5,272 nt of DNA from Treponema sp. (GTDB taxonomy: Bacteria; Spirochaetota; Spirochaetia; Treponematales; Breznakiellaceae): assembly GCA_031276615.1 (NCBI GenBank), contig JAISND010000141.1, forward strand, positions 1 to 5,272, given 5' to 3'. The notes below the pieces were generated by a model. That model ran no database searches. It was not told the origin of the DNA and saw only the letters and a list, made by a program, of their open reading frames with translations. The position numbers and the translations under genes are program-made. Positions 1-5,272 of this stretch are shown one piece after another; position 1 is the stretch's first letter; each line of letters begins with the position of its first letter.

Positions 1-76
1 AAAGGCAACTTTCAAGCTGCGGAACATCAGGGAGCTGAACGAACTGAAGGACAATCCGGTCAGTTATACGCCATAG
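1..76 (+). CDS. C-terminal end of an unrecognised protein (5' partial)
   Basis: Reading from position 2, the + strand gives 24 sense codons and a TAG stop at 74-76. The peptide begins KATFKLRNIRELN and ends KDNPVSYTP. It is charged and helix-like in its first half, with a short polar tail, and resembles a genuine protein end more than a random frame. Only about 2 kDa is visible, with no motif I can assign to a family, so no function is offered. The gene enters from the left edge and points the same way as metG. The 270 nt gap that follows, containing repeats and a separate promoter-like element, suggests it is not in the metG operon. The alternative is that this is a chance open stretch, which cannot be excluded at this length. 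Confidence 0.5.
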   Translation, partial: KATFKLRNIRELNELKDNPVSYTP

Positions 77-106
77 ATTCGTTCCCGGTGATTCGCGGCA
101 TACCCC

Positions 107-140
107 GCCTCTTCCCTGTCCGTCATGGGCTGACAAAAAC
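107..140 (+). repeat. Imperfect direct repeat, copy A
   Basis: This is a 34 nt unit that starts GCCTCTTCC and ends in the 13 nt core GGCTGACAAAAAC (128-140). It matches copy B at 216-248 with four substitutions and a one-base indel, counted by eye. It lies in the non-coding gap upstream of metG. On the - strand both copies read GTTTTTGTCAGCC at their start. No mobile-element gene is nearby. It may be a member of a dispersed intergenic repeat family. Confidence 0.65.
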
Positions 141-178
141 TTTGACAAAAGCCCGGGACAGAAGCCCGTACCGCGGCC

Positions 179-197
179 GCCCCGGCCTCGCCGGGGC
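179..197 (+). other. Strong G+C hairpin between the two direct repeats
   Basis: GCCCCGG (179-185) and CCGGGGC (191-197) pair perfectly around the 5 nt loop CCTCG. An outer, weaker arm can form between 161-169 and 200-207, with one bulged base and one G-T pair. No run of T follows the stem, so a canonical intrinsic terminator for the upstream gene is not supported. It is more likely part of a structured intergenic element together with the flanking direct repeats. A Rho-dependent or unusual terminator remains possible. Confidence 0.5.
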
Positions 198-215
198 ACA
201 CGGTTTCGGATATTG

Positions 216-248
216 GCCTCTTCCTGTCTGTTGTTGGCTGACAAAAAC
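216..248 (+). repeat. Imperfect direct repeat, copy B
   Basis: This 33 nt unit matches copy A at 107-140, with the identical 13 nt core GGCTGACAAAAAC at 236-248. The two copies are 109 nt apart start to start and in the same orientation. Downstream, a small 5 bp stem (AAACC 260-264 with GGTTT 269-273) may belong to the same element. Confidence 0.65.
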
Positions 249-309
249 CCAAATGAAAGAAACCTGCCGGTTTGAGTGTTTCTAACGTCTGTTTTGCCGG
301 AACACAAGG

Positions 310-338
310 TTTACTTTTTTTCCTTCTTCTACTATTAT
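310..338 (+). promoter_or_regulatory. Putative sigma-70-type promoter for metG
   Basis: TTTACT at 310-315 (4 of 6 matches to TTGACA) and TATTAT at 333-338 (5 of 6 matches to TATAAT) are separated by exactly 17 nt. They lie in a short AT-rich, T-rich tract within otherwise G+C-rich DNA. The predicted transcription start falls around 344-346, directly at the metG ATG (347), which would give a leaderless or nearly leaderless message. The call rests on pattern matching in a biased stretch and the promoter could lie elsewhere in the gap. Confidence 0.4.
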
Positions 339-346
339 CAGAAGCT

Positions 347-2719
347 ATGAAACGTAAACTCATTACCTCCGCGCTTCCCTATGTGAACAACGTGCCCCAT
401 CTGGGAAACCTGATCCAGGTTCTCTCCGCGGACGCCTTTGCCCGCTTCTGCCGGCTGCGCGGCTATGAAACCCTCTACGTCTGCGGTACCGACGAATACG
501 GAACCGCCACGGAAAACAGGGCTGCCGAGGAAGGAATAAGCCCCCGGGAGCTTTGCGACCGTTACCACGCAATACACGCGGATATTTACCGCTGGTTCAA
601 TATCGCCTTTGACAAGTTCGGCCGCACCTCCACGCCGATTCATACCGAAGTGACCCAGGATATTTTCGGAAAACTTGACGCCGCGGGGTTTATCTCCGAG
701 CAGACCATTGAGCAGCTCCACTGCGGCCACTGCGGCCGTTTCCTCGCGGATCGCTATATCCGGGGCGTCTGTCCCCACTGCGGCTCGCCCTACGCGCGCG
801 GGGATCAGTGCGAAGCCTGCGGCAAGCTCCTGGATCCCACGGAGCTTAAGGAACCCCACTGCGCCGCCTGCGGTTCCACCCCTTCGCTCAAATCAACAAG
901 GCACTTCTACATCAACCTTCCCAAAATCAGGGATCGGCTTGAGGAATGGATAAAAACCGCTTCCGTCAGGGGCGCGTGGGCGAACAACGCGGTACAGATG
1001 ACCCAGGCATGGATTCGGGACGGTCTCCGCGAACGCGCCATTACCAGGGATCTCAAATGGGGAATTCCCGTTCCCCGTCCCGGCTACGAAAACAAGGTGT
1101 TCTACGTGTGGTTTGACGCGCCCATCGGCTACATTTCCATTACCGGCAATCTGGGTGACGATATCGCGAAGGGCGCGGTTGCGCCTGACGGAGGCTTCCC
1201 CGGCGGAAAGCCCGGCAGGGTTTTTTCCGGCTGGCGTGACTTTGCCGCTTACTGGTGGAAAAGCCCGGAGGAGGTGGAGCTTTTCCAGTTTATCGGCAAG
1301 GACAATATCCCCTTCCATACGGTGATCTTCCCCTCAAGCCTCCTTGGAAGCGGCGACAACTGGACCATGCTGCACCACATGTCCAGCAGCGAATACCTCA
1401 ACTACGAAAGCGGAAAATTTTCGAAGTCCCGGGGCATCGGGGTTTTCGGTACCGATGTGATGGAAACCGGAATCCCCGCGGACCTGTGGCGTTTTTATAT
1501 CTATTACAACAGGCCCGAAAAATCCGACGCCGTTTTTACCTGGAAGGACTTCCAGGAGAAGGTGAACGGCGAACTTATCGGGAACCTGGGGAACCTTGTC
1601 AACCGGACAATGTCCTTCATCACCCGCTACTACGACGGCAGGCTGCCGGAGGGGGAAAGCGACGCCCGGTTCCGGGATCAGGTTAATAAATACGAAGCGG
1701 AGATCGCGGAAAAACTCGAACGGGCGGAACTCAGGGACGCCTTCCGCCGGATTTTCGAACTTTCTTCGTTTGCCAACAAATATTTTCAGGATTCCGAACC
1801 CTGGCGGCTGCGCGGGGAGGATCCTCCCAGAGCGGCGGCGCTGATCCGCGATCTTGCCTTTTTGGTCCGGGATCTTGCGGTTTTAATCGAACCCTATATG
1901 CCCGCCGCGGCCGCAAAGATCGCTTCCTTCTTCGGCCTTCGCCTGGGGGAGGGCCTTTCATGGAAAGACATCGGCAAGGCCGAAGGCATAGACCCGGCGG
2001 TGAAAATTTCCAGCGAGGTGCTTTTCTCAAAACTTGAGGATGAACTTGTTGAAACCCTTCGCGAACGCTATTCGGGGAGCCAGAAAGAGCGGGAAAGGGA
2101 AAAGGACAAAGGCGAAGAAGCAAAAAAGACCGGGGAAACGGCGGCGACCGGCGGCAAAGAGGCCGCGCCCGAAAAGACGCCCGATGAAATCGCCGCCGCC
2201 TTTGCCTCGACCCTGGATCTCCGCGCCGCGAAGATTGTCAGGATCGGGCGGCACCCGAAGGCGGACAGGCTCTACGTCATCGGGCTTGAAACAGGCCGAA
2301 ATCCCGACGGCTCGCCGGAGGAGCGGACCATCGTGTCCGGGCTTGTTCCCTTCTACAGGGAAGAGGAACTGCTCGGCAGGCAAATCATCGTGGCCTATAA
2401 TCTCAAAGCGGCGAAGCTCCGGGGAATTGAATCGCGGGGCATGCTCCTTGCGGCTTCCGACGAAAAGGGCGTCGACGCCGAAGGCAGGCCCGCCGAGAGA
2501 TGCGAGGTGCTTGACGGCGGGGATGCTCCTCCGGGAACCAGGGTGCGGCTGGCGGGGCAGGGCGGCGGCGCGGAGCCTCCGCCGGAAATAGACATCGACG
2601 CCTTTTTTTCCGTTCCCATCGCGGTCAAAAACAACGCGGTCGAAGCCGGCGGCAGGGCCTTCAGCCTCCTGGACAAGCCGGTTCGCACGAAGATCGTTTC
2701 GGATGGCGAAGTTCATTAA
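347..2719 (+). CDS. metG: Methionyl-tRNA synthetase, eukaryote/archaea-like, with fused EMAP-II-type tRNA-binding tail
   Basis: A 790-residue cytoplasmic class I synthetase that joins methionine to tRNA-Met using ATP. Visible landmarks: the HIGH-type motif as HLGN (residues 18-21) within PYVNNVPHLGN; four CxxC pairs forming the double zinc knuckle (C126/129, C142/145, C155/158, C172/175); WFD at 255-257; the KMSKS loop as KFSKS (357-361); and the start of the anticodon-binding helical domain at NLGNLVNR (413-420). A charged linker (about 572-612) leads to an OB-fold tRNA-binding domain (about 616-735; DLRAAKIVRIGRHPKADRLY). The last 50 residues resemble the extra C-terminal module of human EMAP-II/p43. 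As I recall it, the catalytic core is much closer to human cytosolic MetRS than to E. coli MetRS. An in-frame TTG at 272 would add 25 residues, but conserved sequence begins right after the ATG at 347, so that start is chosen. No clear Shine-Dalgarno is seen; AGAAG at 340-344 is too close. Confidence 0.97.
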   Translation: MKRKLITSALPYVNNVPHLGNLIQVLSADAFARFCRLRGYETLYVCGTDEYGTATENRAAEEGISPRELCDRYHAIHADIYRWFNIAFDKFGRTSTPIHTEVTQDIFGKLDAAGFISEQTIEQLHCGHCGRFLADRYIRGVCPHCGSPYARGDQCEACGKLLDPTELKEPHCAACGSTPSLKSTRHFYINLPKIRDRLEEWIKTASVRGAWANNAVQMTQAWIRDGLRERAITRDLKWGIPVPRPGYENKVFYVWFDAPIGYISITGNLGDDIAKGAVAPDGGFPGGKPGRVFSGWRDFAAYWWKSPEEVELFQFIGKDNIPFHTVIFPSSLLGSGDNWTMLHHMSSSEYLNYESGKFSKSRGIGVFGTDVMETGIPADLWRFYIYYNRPEKSDAVFTWKDFQEKVNGELIGNLGNLVNRTMSFITRYYDGRLPEGESDARFRDQVNKYEAEIAEKLERAELRDAFRRIFELSSFANKYFQDSEPWRLRGEDPPRAAALIRDLAFLVRDLAVLIEPYMPAAAAKIASFFGLRLGEGLSWKDIGKAEGIDPAVKISSEVLFSKLEDELVETLRERYSGSQKEREREKDKGEEAKKTGETAATGGKEAAPEKTPDEIAAAFASTLDLRAAKIVRIGRHPKADRLYVIGLETGRNPDGSPEERTIVSGLVPFYREEELLGRQIIVAYNLKAAKLRGIESRGMLLAASDEKGVDAEGRPAERCEVLDGGDAPPGTRVRLAGQGGGAEPPPEIDIDAFFSVPIAVKNNAVEAGGRAFSLLDKPVRTKIVSDGEVH

Positions 2720-3851
2720 TAATGCCGGCCCGGCGGATTTGGCCGTATGCGGGGAAGCCCGATCTTTCCTTCAATCGGATCTCTGGGGGCTTTTCAAGGC
2801 GCGTTTCGGCTGGAAGGCCGGGGCTTTTCTTGTTGACTGGGAAGGCGGCGGCCGGACGCCGCTGCTCGTGCTGGGACGTTCCCTGCTGCCGGGGCTTTCC
2901 TTTGCCTATGTTCCCTGGGGGCCGGAACTGCCCGCCGGCTTCGATGCCGCGCCCGGCGGGGCGCTGGCGGAACTTGCCGCCGCGCTCAAGCCCCTGCTTC
3001 CGCGAAACACCGCCTTTATCCGCTTTGATCCGCCCTGGTACGCCGGGGAAGATGAAGCCGTGGCGGGCGCCATAAACGCGGCGGACCCGGTGAACGCGGC
3101 GGGACCCGAAACCGGCGGCGCGGCGGCATCGTTATGCGAAATCGGCAGCCCCTTCGTCAGGGCTCCCGCCGACGTGCAGCCGCCCGATACGGTTCTGGTC
3201 GATCTGGGCCCCTCCGAGAGCGCCATCCTCGCAGCGATGAAACCCAAGTGGCGTTACAATATCGGCCTTGCCGGAAAAAGGGGCGTTACGGTAAGCCGCC
3301 GCGACGGGGAAGGGCTGGACGCCTTTTACGCGCTCCTCGCCGAGACGGCCCTGCGGGACGGCATTGCCGTACACAGCCCCGAATATTACCGGACCCTCTT
3401 TGAGGTGATGAACGGCGCGGCGGGCGGGGGAAAGCCCGGCGACGGGCTGCGTCTCTACCTGGCGAAACATGAGGGCGATACCCTTGCCGCCATTGTCACG
3501 CTTTTCCGGGGCACCGGGGCTACCTACCTCTACGGCGCTTCCTCGAATACCAAGCGGAACCTTATGGCGCCCTACGCCCTGCAGTGGCAGGCGATGAGGG
3601 ACGCGAAGGCGGCGGGCTGCGGATTCTACGACCTTTTCGGCATACCGCCCTCTGACGATCCTTCCCATCCCATGAGAGGGCTTTACCGTTTCAAGACCGG
3701 CTTCGGCGGCAGGATCGTCCACCGGCCGGGAAGCTGGGATTATCCCTGTAAACCGCTGGCCTGCGCCCTCTTCCGGACGGCGGAGGGCATACGGAAAAAA
3801 CACCGGGACAAACGGAAAAAGAAAAACCGCGGAGAACAACATGAATCTTGA
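2703..3851 (+). CDS. FemA/FemB-family peptidoglycan-bridge aminoacyl transferase
   Basis: A 382-residue cytoplasmic enzyme predicted to move an amino acid from aminoacyl-tRNA onto the stem peptide of a peptidoglycan precursor. This reaction is known for FemX/FemA/FemB and lipid II:glycine glycyltransferases. FemAB hallmarks in order: LQSDLWGLFKARFGW (23-37), FIRFDPPW (105-112), MKPKWRYNIGLAGKRG (179-194), YLYGASS (275-281), RNLMAPYALQWQAM followed by YDLFGIPP (309-316), and YRFKTGFGG (328-336). These span the two GNAT-like folds. No coiled-coil arm like that of staphylococcal FemA is obvious. Residues 121-144 form an Ala/Gly-rich insert with a tandem repeat, and the C-terminus is very basic (364-376). 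It starts inside the end of metG (17 nt overlap) without a good ribosome site, suggesting coupled translation. The amino acid donor is not readable. Treponemal peptidoglycan is reported to carry ornithine and glycine, so glycine is a reasonable guess. Other FemAB roles are possible. Confidence 0.88.
   Translation: MAKFINNAGPADLAVCGEARSFLQSDLWGLFKARFGWKAGAFLVDWEGGGRTPLLVLGRSLLPGLSFAYVPWGPELPAGFDAAPGGALAELAAALKPLLPRNTAFIRFDPPWYAGEDEAVAGAINAADPVNAAGPETGGAAASLCEIGSPFVRAPADVQPPDTVLVDLGPSESAILAAMKPKWRYNIGLAGKRGVTVSRRDGEGLDAFYALLAETALRDGIAVHSPEYYRTLFEVMNGAAGGGKPGDGLRLYLAKHEGDTLAAIVTLFRGTGATYLYGASSNTKRNLMAPYALQWQAMRDAKAAGCGFYDLFGIPPSDDPSHPMRGLYRFKTGFGGRIVHRPGSWDYPCKPLACALFRTAEGIRKKHRDKRKKKNRGEQHES
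3831..3834 (+). promoter_or_regulatory. Ribosome binding site for rnz
   Basis: GGAG lies six bases before the ATG at 3841, inside the last codons of the preceding FemAB-family gene (coding Gly377-Glu378). It fixes the rnz start and is the only clear Shine-Dalgarno among the three operon genes. Confidence 0.65.
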
Positions 3852-4767
3852 AGCCTTTATCCTGGGCTGCGGCGGCATGATGCCCCTGCCCAACCGTCAC
3901 CTGACATCGGTACTTCTGCGGCGCGAGGGGGAACTCTTCCTTTTTGACGGGGGAGAGGGAACCCAGGTATCGCTGCGCCGCCTCAACCTTCGCTGGAAAA
4001 AAATATCCGCCATCTTTATAAGCCATACCCACGCGGATCATGTTACCGGCATACCGGGACTTCTCATGCTTTCCTCGCAGGTTGACCGGGATGATCCGCT
4101 CTACATCATCGGCCCGCCCCGCATAGGCGAATACATAGAGACCAGCAGGCGGGTCCTCGACATGTACATCAACTATGAGATAGTGATCAGGGAGATTACC
4201 GAAGCGGGCATCGTGTATGAGGGTGAGGATTTCCATGTCCGCTGTTTTCCCCTGCGGCACACCAAACCCTGCTTCGGCTATACCCTGGAGGAGGACGGCC
4301 GCCCCGGCGAATTCCACCCGGAAAAGGCGGAAGCCCTGGGCGTCCCGCGGGGCCCCCTCTGGGCGCGGCTTCAGTCCGGGGAAAGCGTCAGGGCGGCGGA
4401 CGGCAGGGAAGTGCGGCCGGAGGAAGTGCTGGGCGCGCCCCGCTCGGGAAGGAAATTTTCTTTCGTTACCGATACGACGGCTTTTCCCGAAATCGCCGCC
4501 GAGGTTGCCGGCTCGGACCTTTTTGTCTGCGAAGGGATGTTTGAAAAAGAGCTGGAGGAAAGCGCCAGGGAGAAAAGGCACATGACCGCGGAGCAGGCCG
4601 CCCGCATCGCCCTGGCGGCGAAGGTAAAGAAACTTTCCCTTATCCACTACAGCCCGCGCTACACCGAATACAATCTCAAGCAGCTTCTGAAGGAAGCCCA
4701 GGCGGTTTTCCCCGGCACGATCCTGTCCAGGGACAGGGCGGTGTATCCCATTGAATATGTGGATTAG
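3841..4767 (+). CDS. rnz: Ribonuclease Z (tRNA 3'-end processing endonuclease)
   Basis: A 308-residue metallo-beta-lactamase-fold enzyme, the usual size for the short bacterial form. It cuts precursor tRNA after the discriminator base so CCA can be added, or otherwise trims 3' trailers. All expected zinc ligands are visible: SHTHADH (H62, H64, D66, H67), H140 in RHTKPCFGY, D211 in FVTDTTAF, H247 in KRHMTAEQAA and H269 in IHYSPRY. The N-terminal strand GCGGMMPLPNRHLTS replaces the common GTGA..P...RN pattern but is recognisably equivalent, followed by LFDGGEGTQ (34-42). Residues 158-204 carry the GVPRGPLW and EEVLGAPRSGRK segments typical of the RNase Z tRNA-binding arm, which separates it from generic beta-lactamase-fold hydrolases. 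The start is supported by GGAG six bases upstream. It overlaps the FemAB-family gene by 11 nt and is the last gene of the apparent operon. Confidence 0.93.
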   Translation: MNLEAFILGCGGMMPLPNRHLTSVLLRREGELFLFDGGEGTQVSLRRLNLRWKKISAIFISHTHADHVTGIPGLLMLSSQVDRDDPLYIIGPPRIGEYIETSRRVLDMYINYEIVIREITEAGIVYEGEDFHVRCFPLRHTKPCFGYTLEEDGRPGEFHPEKAEALGVPRGPLWARLQSGESVRAADGREVRPEEVLGAPRSGRKFSFVTDTTAFPEIAAEVAGSDLFVCEGMFEKELEESAREKRHMTAEQAARIALAAKVKKLSLIHYSPRYTEYNLKQLLKEAQAVFPGTILSRDRAVYPIEYVD

Positions 4768-4769
4768 CG

Positions 4770-4820
4770 GCGCCGATGGCTCCTGAAATGTACTCCCAAA
4801 TACGGGAATGTCTTCGGCGC
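4770..4820. terminator. Nested inverted repeat between convergent genes, weak terminator candidate
   Basis: GCGCCGA (4770-4776) pairs perfectly with TCGGCGC (4814-4820). Within the 37 nt loop, TCCC (4794-4797) pairs with GGGA (4804-4807) around AAATAC. It begins three bases after the rnz stop and lies between rnz (+) and the restriction gene (-), where a two-way terminator would be expected. There is no T-tract on either side, so intrinsic termination is not established. Confidence 0.3.
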
Positions 4821-4822
4821 GA

Positions 4823-4834
4823 TTTACCGGTAAA
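4823..4834. repeat. Perfect 12 nt palindrome TTTACCGGTAAA
   Basis: The sequence is its own reverse complement over 12 bases. It ends one base before the stop codon of the - strand restriction gene (4836-4838) and coincides with the change from G+C-rich to A+T-rich DNA. It has no loop, so it is more plausible as a dyad protein site or a boundary relic than as an RNA hairpin. It could also be chance. Confidence 0.4.
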
Positions 4835-4835
4835 C

Positions 4836-5272
4836 TTATTTTGGACTTTCAGCGGCTACCCGTAATGTCAAGAAAACTTCTTTTAATGCCTGGCTTACGG
4901 CAGAATCATGTTCCGCCATTACCAATGCCTGGTAATTTTCAATATATTGCAACCGTACCCTGTGAAAGAAATGCAAAAAATGACGCAAAAAATCGATACA
5001 ATCTAAAATTGCAATCTCAATACCGCCCGTTGTCTCATAGAAACTCTTTGCATATTCTGAAACCAATGGGTCAATCTGATCCGTAGTAATAAAAATATAA
5101 TTATCAATCCTGTGCCCTGAAGCGGCTATCTTTTTTAATGCACCGTCTATGTCAACTGTAGTTACTCCTTTTGATTTCATTTCATAAACAGTAACAATAC
5201 GGTCATCGGAACGGAGACAAATTTCCACATCACCGAGTGCTCCGGTAGTAGAATCTGCCGCCGTATGAGCGG
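4836..5272 (-). CDS. C-terminal part of a probable type II restriction endonuclease (5' partial; possibly SacI family)
   Basis: The - strand frame stays open from the right edge to a TAA at 4836-4838, giving 144 complete codons. A GTG at 5228 is in frame but is probably not the start: codons before it (ADSTTGALGD) continue naturally into VEICL, so the true start lies outside the window. The visible part has a PD-(D/E)xK nuclease-like pattern: an acidic residue in GALGDVEI, then 16 residues on, YEMKSK (the ExK), followed by a segment ending NYIFITTDQI. The C-terminal third is helical and contains DFLRHFLHFFHRVR and SAVSQALKEVFLTLRVAAES. From memory this tail resembles SacI-type restriction enzymes, but I could not verify it. 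Such enzymes cut unmethylated foreign DNA and need a matching methyltransferase, which is not in this window. Low G+C (about 38% by hand count over 4861-5160, against about 60% for its neighbours) suggests horizontal transfer. No frameshift is seen. Confidence 0.7.
   Translation of the reverse strand, partial: AHTAADSTTGALGDVEICLRSDDRIVTVYEMKSKGVTTVDIDGALKKIAASGHRIDNYIFITTDQIDPLVSEYAKSFYETTGGIEIAILDCIDFLRHFLHFFHRVRLQYIENYQALVMAEHDSAVSQALKEVFLTLRVAAESPK

Noticed and set aside
142..170. TTGACA at 142-147 as a -35 box.
   Set aside because: Seventeen bases downstream the sequence is CCCGTA in a G+C-rich tract, with no -10-like hexamer. TTGACA here is part of the TGACAAAA repeats.
168..176. GTACCGCGG, resembling the end of the T-box motif (GGTGGNACCGCG) upstream of an aminoacyl-tRNA synthetase gene.
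   Set aside because: Only the last bases match. The preceding AGCCC lacks the conserved GGTGG, there is no antiterminator/terminator pair with a T-run, and no specifier loop was found. It is more likely a chance match in a G+C-rich hairpin region.
88..285. Small + strand open frame of 65 codons in the gap before metG, starting with GTG.
   Set aside because: No ribosome site and no recognisable protein character. It spans both direct repeats and the hairpin, so it is better explained as non-coding.
272..346. An N-terminal extension of MetRS from a TTG codon, giving a hydrophobic leader.
   Set aside because: MetRS is cytoplasmic, the conserved family sequence begins right after the ATG at 347, and the hydrophobic run is a by-product of a T-rich promoter-like tract.
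64..363. A 99-residue - strand open frame with repeated FCQP.TDR words.
   Set aside because: The repeated words are just the translation of the two DNA repeats. The frame starts inside metG on the opposite strand and has no clear start signal.
2027..2716. Long open frames on both strands across the 3' third of metG (229 residues on -, 185 on +).
   Set aside because: They are shadows of the conserved tRNA-binding tail of MetRS, rich in Arg/Pro/Gly as expected from out-of-frame G+C-rich codons.
3691..4647. A 318-residue open frame on the - strand opposite rnz and the end of the FemAB-family gene.
   Set aside because: It is antisense to well-conserved genes with clear catalytic motifs. Long shadow frames are expected in G+C-rich DNA, and its sequence shows no family signature.
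4808..5086. A 92-residue + strand open frame over the restriction gene.
   Set aside because: It is antisense to the - strand frame, which has nuclease-like motifs and continues to the window edge. This frame has no recognisable features.

Overview
The window looks like a bacterial chromosome segment of about 60% G+C, most likely from a spirochaete of the Treponema group. The main pointers are a eukaryote/archaea-like methionyl-tRNA synthetase with a fused EMAP-II-type tail, a combination I recall from treponemes, and a FemAB-type peptidoglycan transferase next to it. This assignment is inferred from protein flavour, not from a marker gene, and should be held loosely.

Layout. Positions 1-76 hold the last 24 codons of an unrecognised + strand gene. 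Positions 77-346 are non-coding as far as I can judge. They contain two imperfect 33-34 nt direct repeats (107-140 and 216-248) flanking a very G+C-rich hairpin (179-197), then an AT-rich promoter-like stretch (310-338) that ends just before the metG start codon. Positions 347-4767 carry three + strand genes whose ends overlap: metG (347-2719), a FemAB-family aminoacyl transferase (2703-3851) and rnz, ribonuclease Z (3841-4767). The 17 nt and 11 nt overlaps argue for one transcript with coupled translation. Positions 4768-4835 form a short convergent intergenic gap with a nested inverted repeat and a perfect 12 nt palindrome. From 4836 to the right edge lies the C-terminal part of a - strand gene, a probable type II restriction endonuclease with a PD-(D/E)xK-like motif. 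Its 5' end is outside the window, and its G+C is only about 38%.

How the genes fit together. The three operon genes all touch tRNA. MetRS charges tRNA-Met, RNase Z trims tRNA 3' ends, and FemAB-family enzymes use aminoacyl-tRNA (classically glycyl- or alanyl-tRNA) to build peptidoglycan side branches. Whether this is functional or just housekeeping packing is inference. The restriction gene on the opposite strand appears to be a later acquisition, and its partner methyltransferase, if any, would lie beyond the right edge.

I found no previously undescribed multi-gene system. The most notable items are the eukaryote-like MetRS with its EMAP-II-type tail, the repeat/hairpin element upstream of metG, a possible leaderless metG start, and the sharp composition change at the restriction gene.
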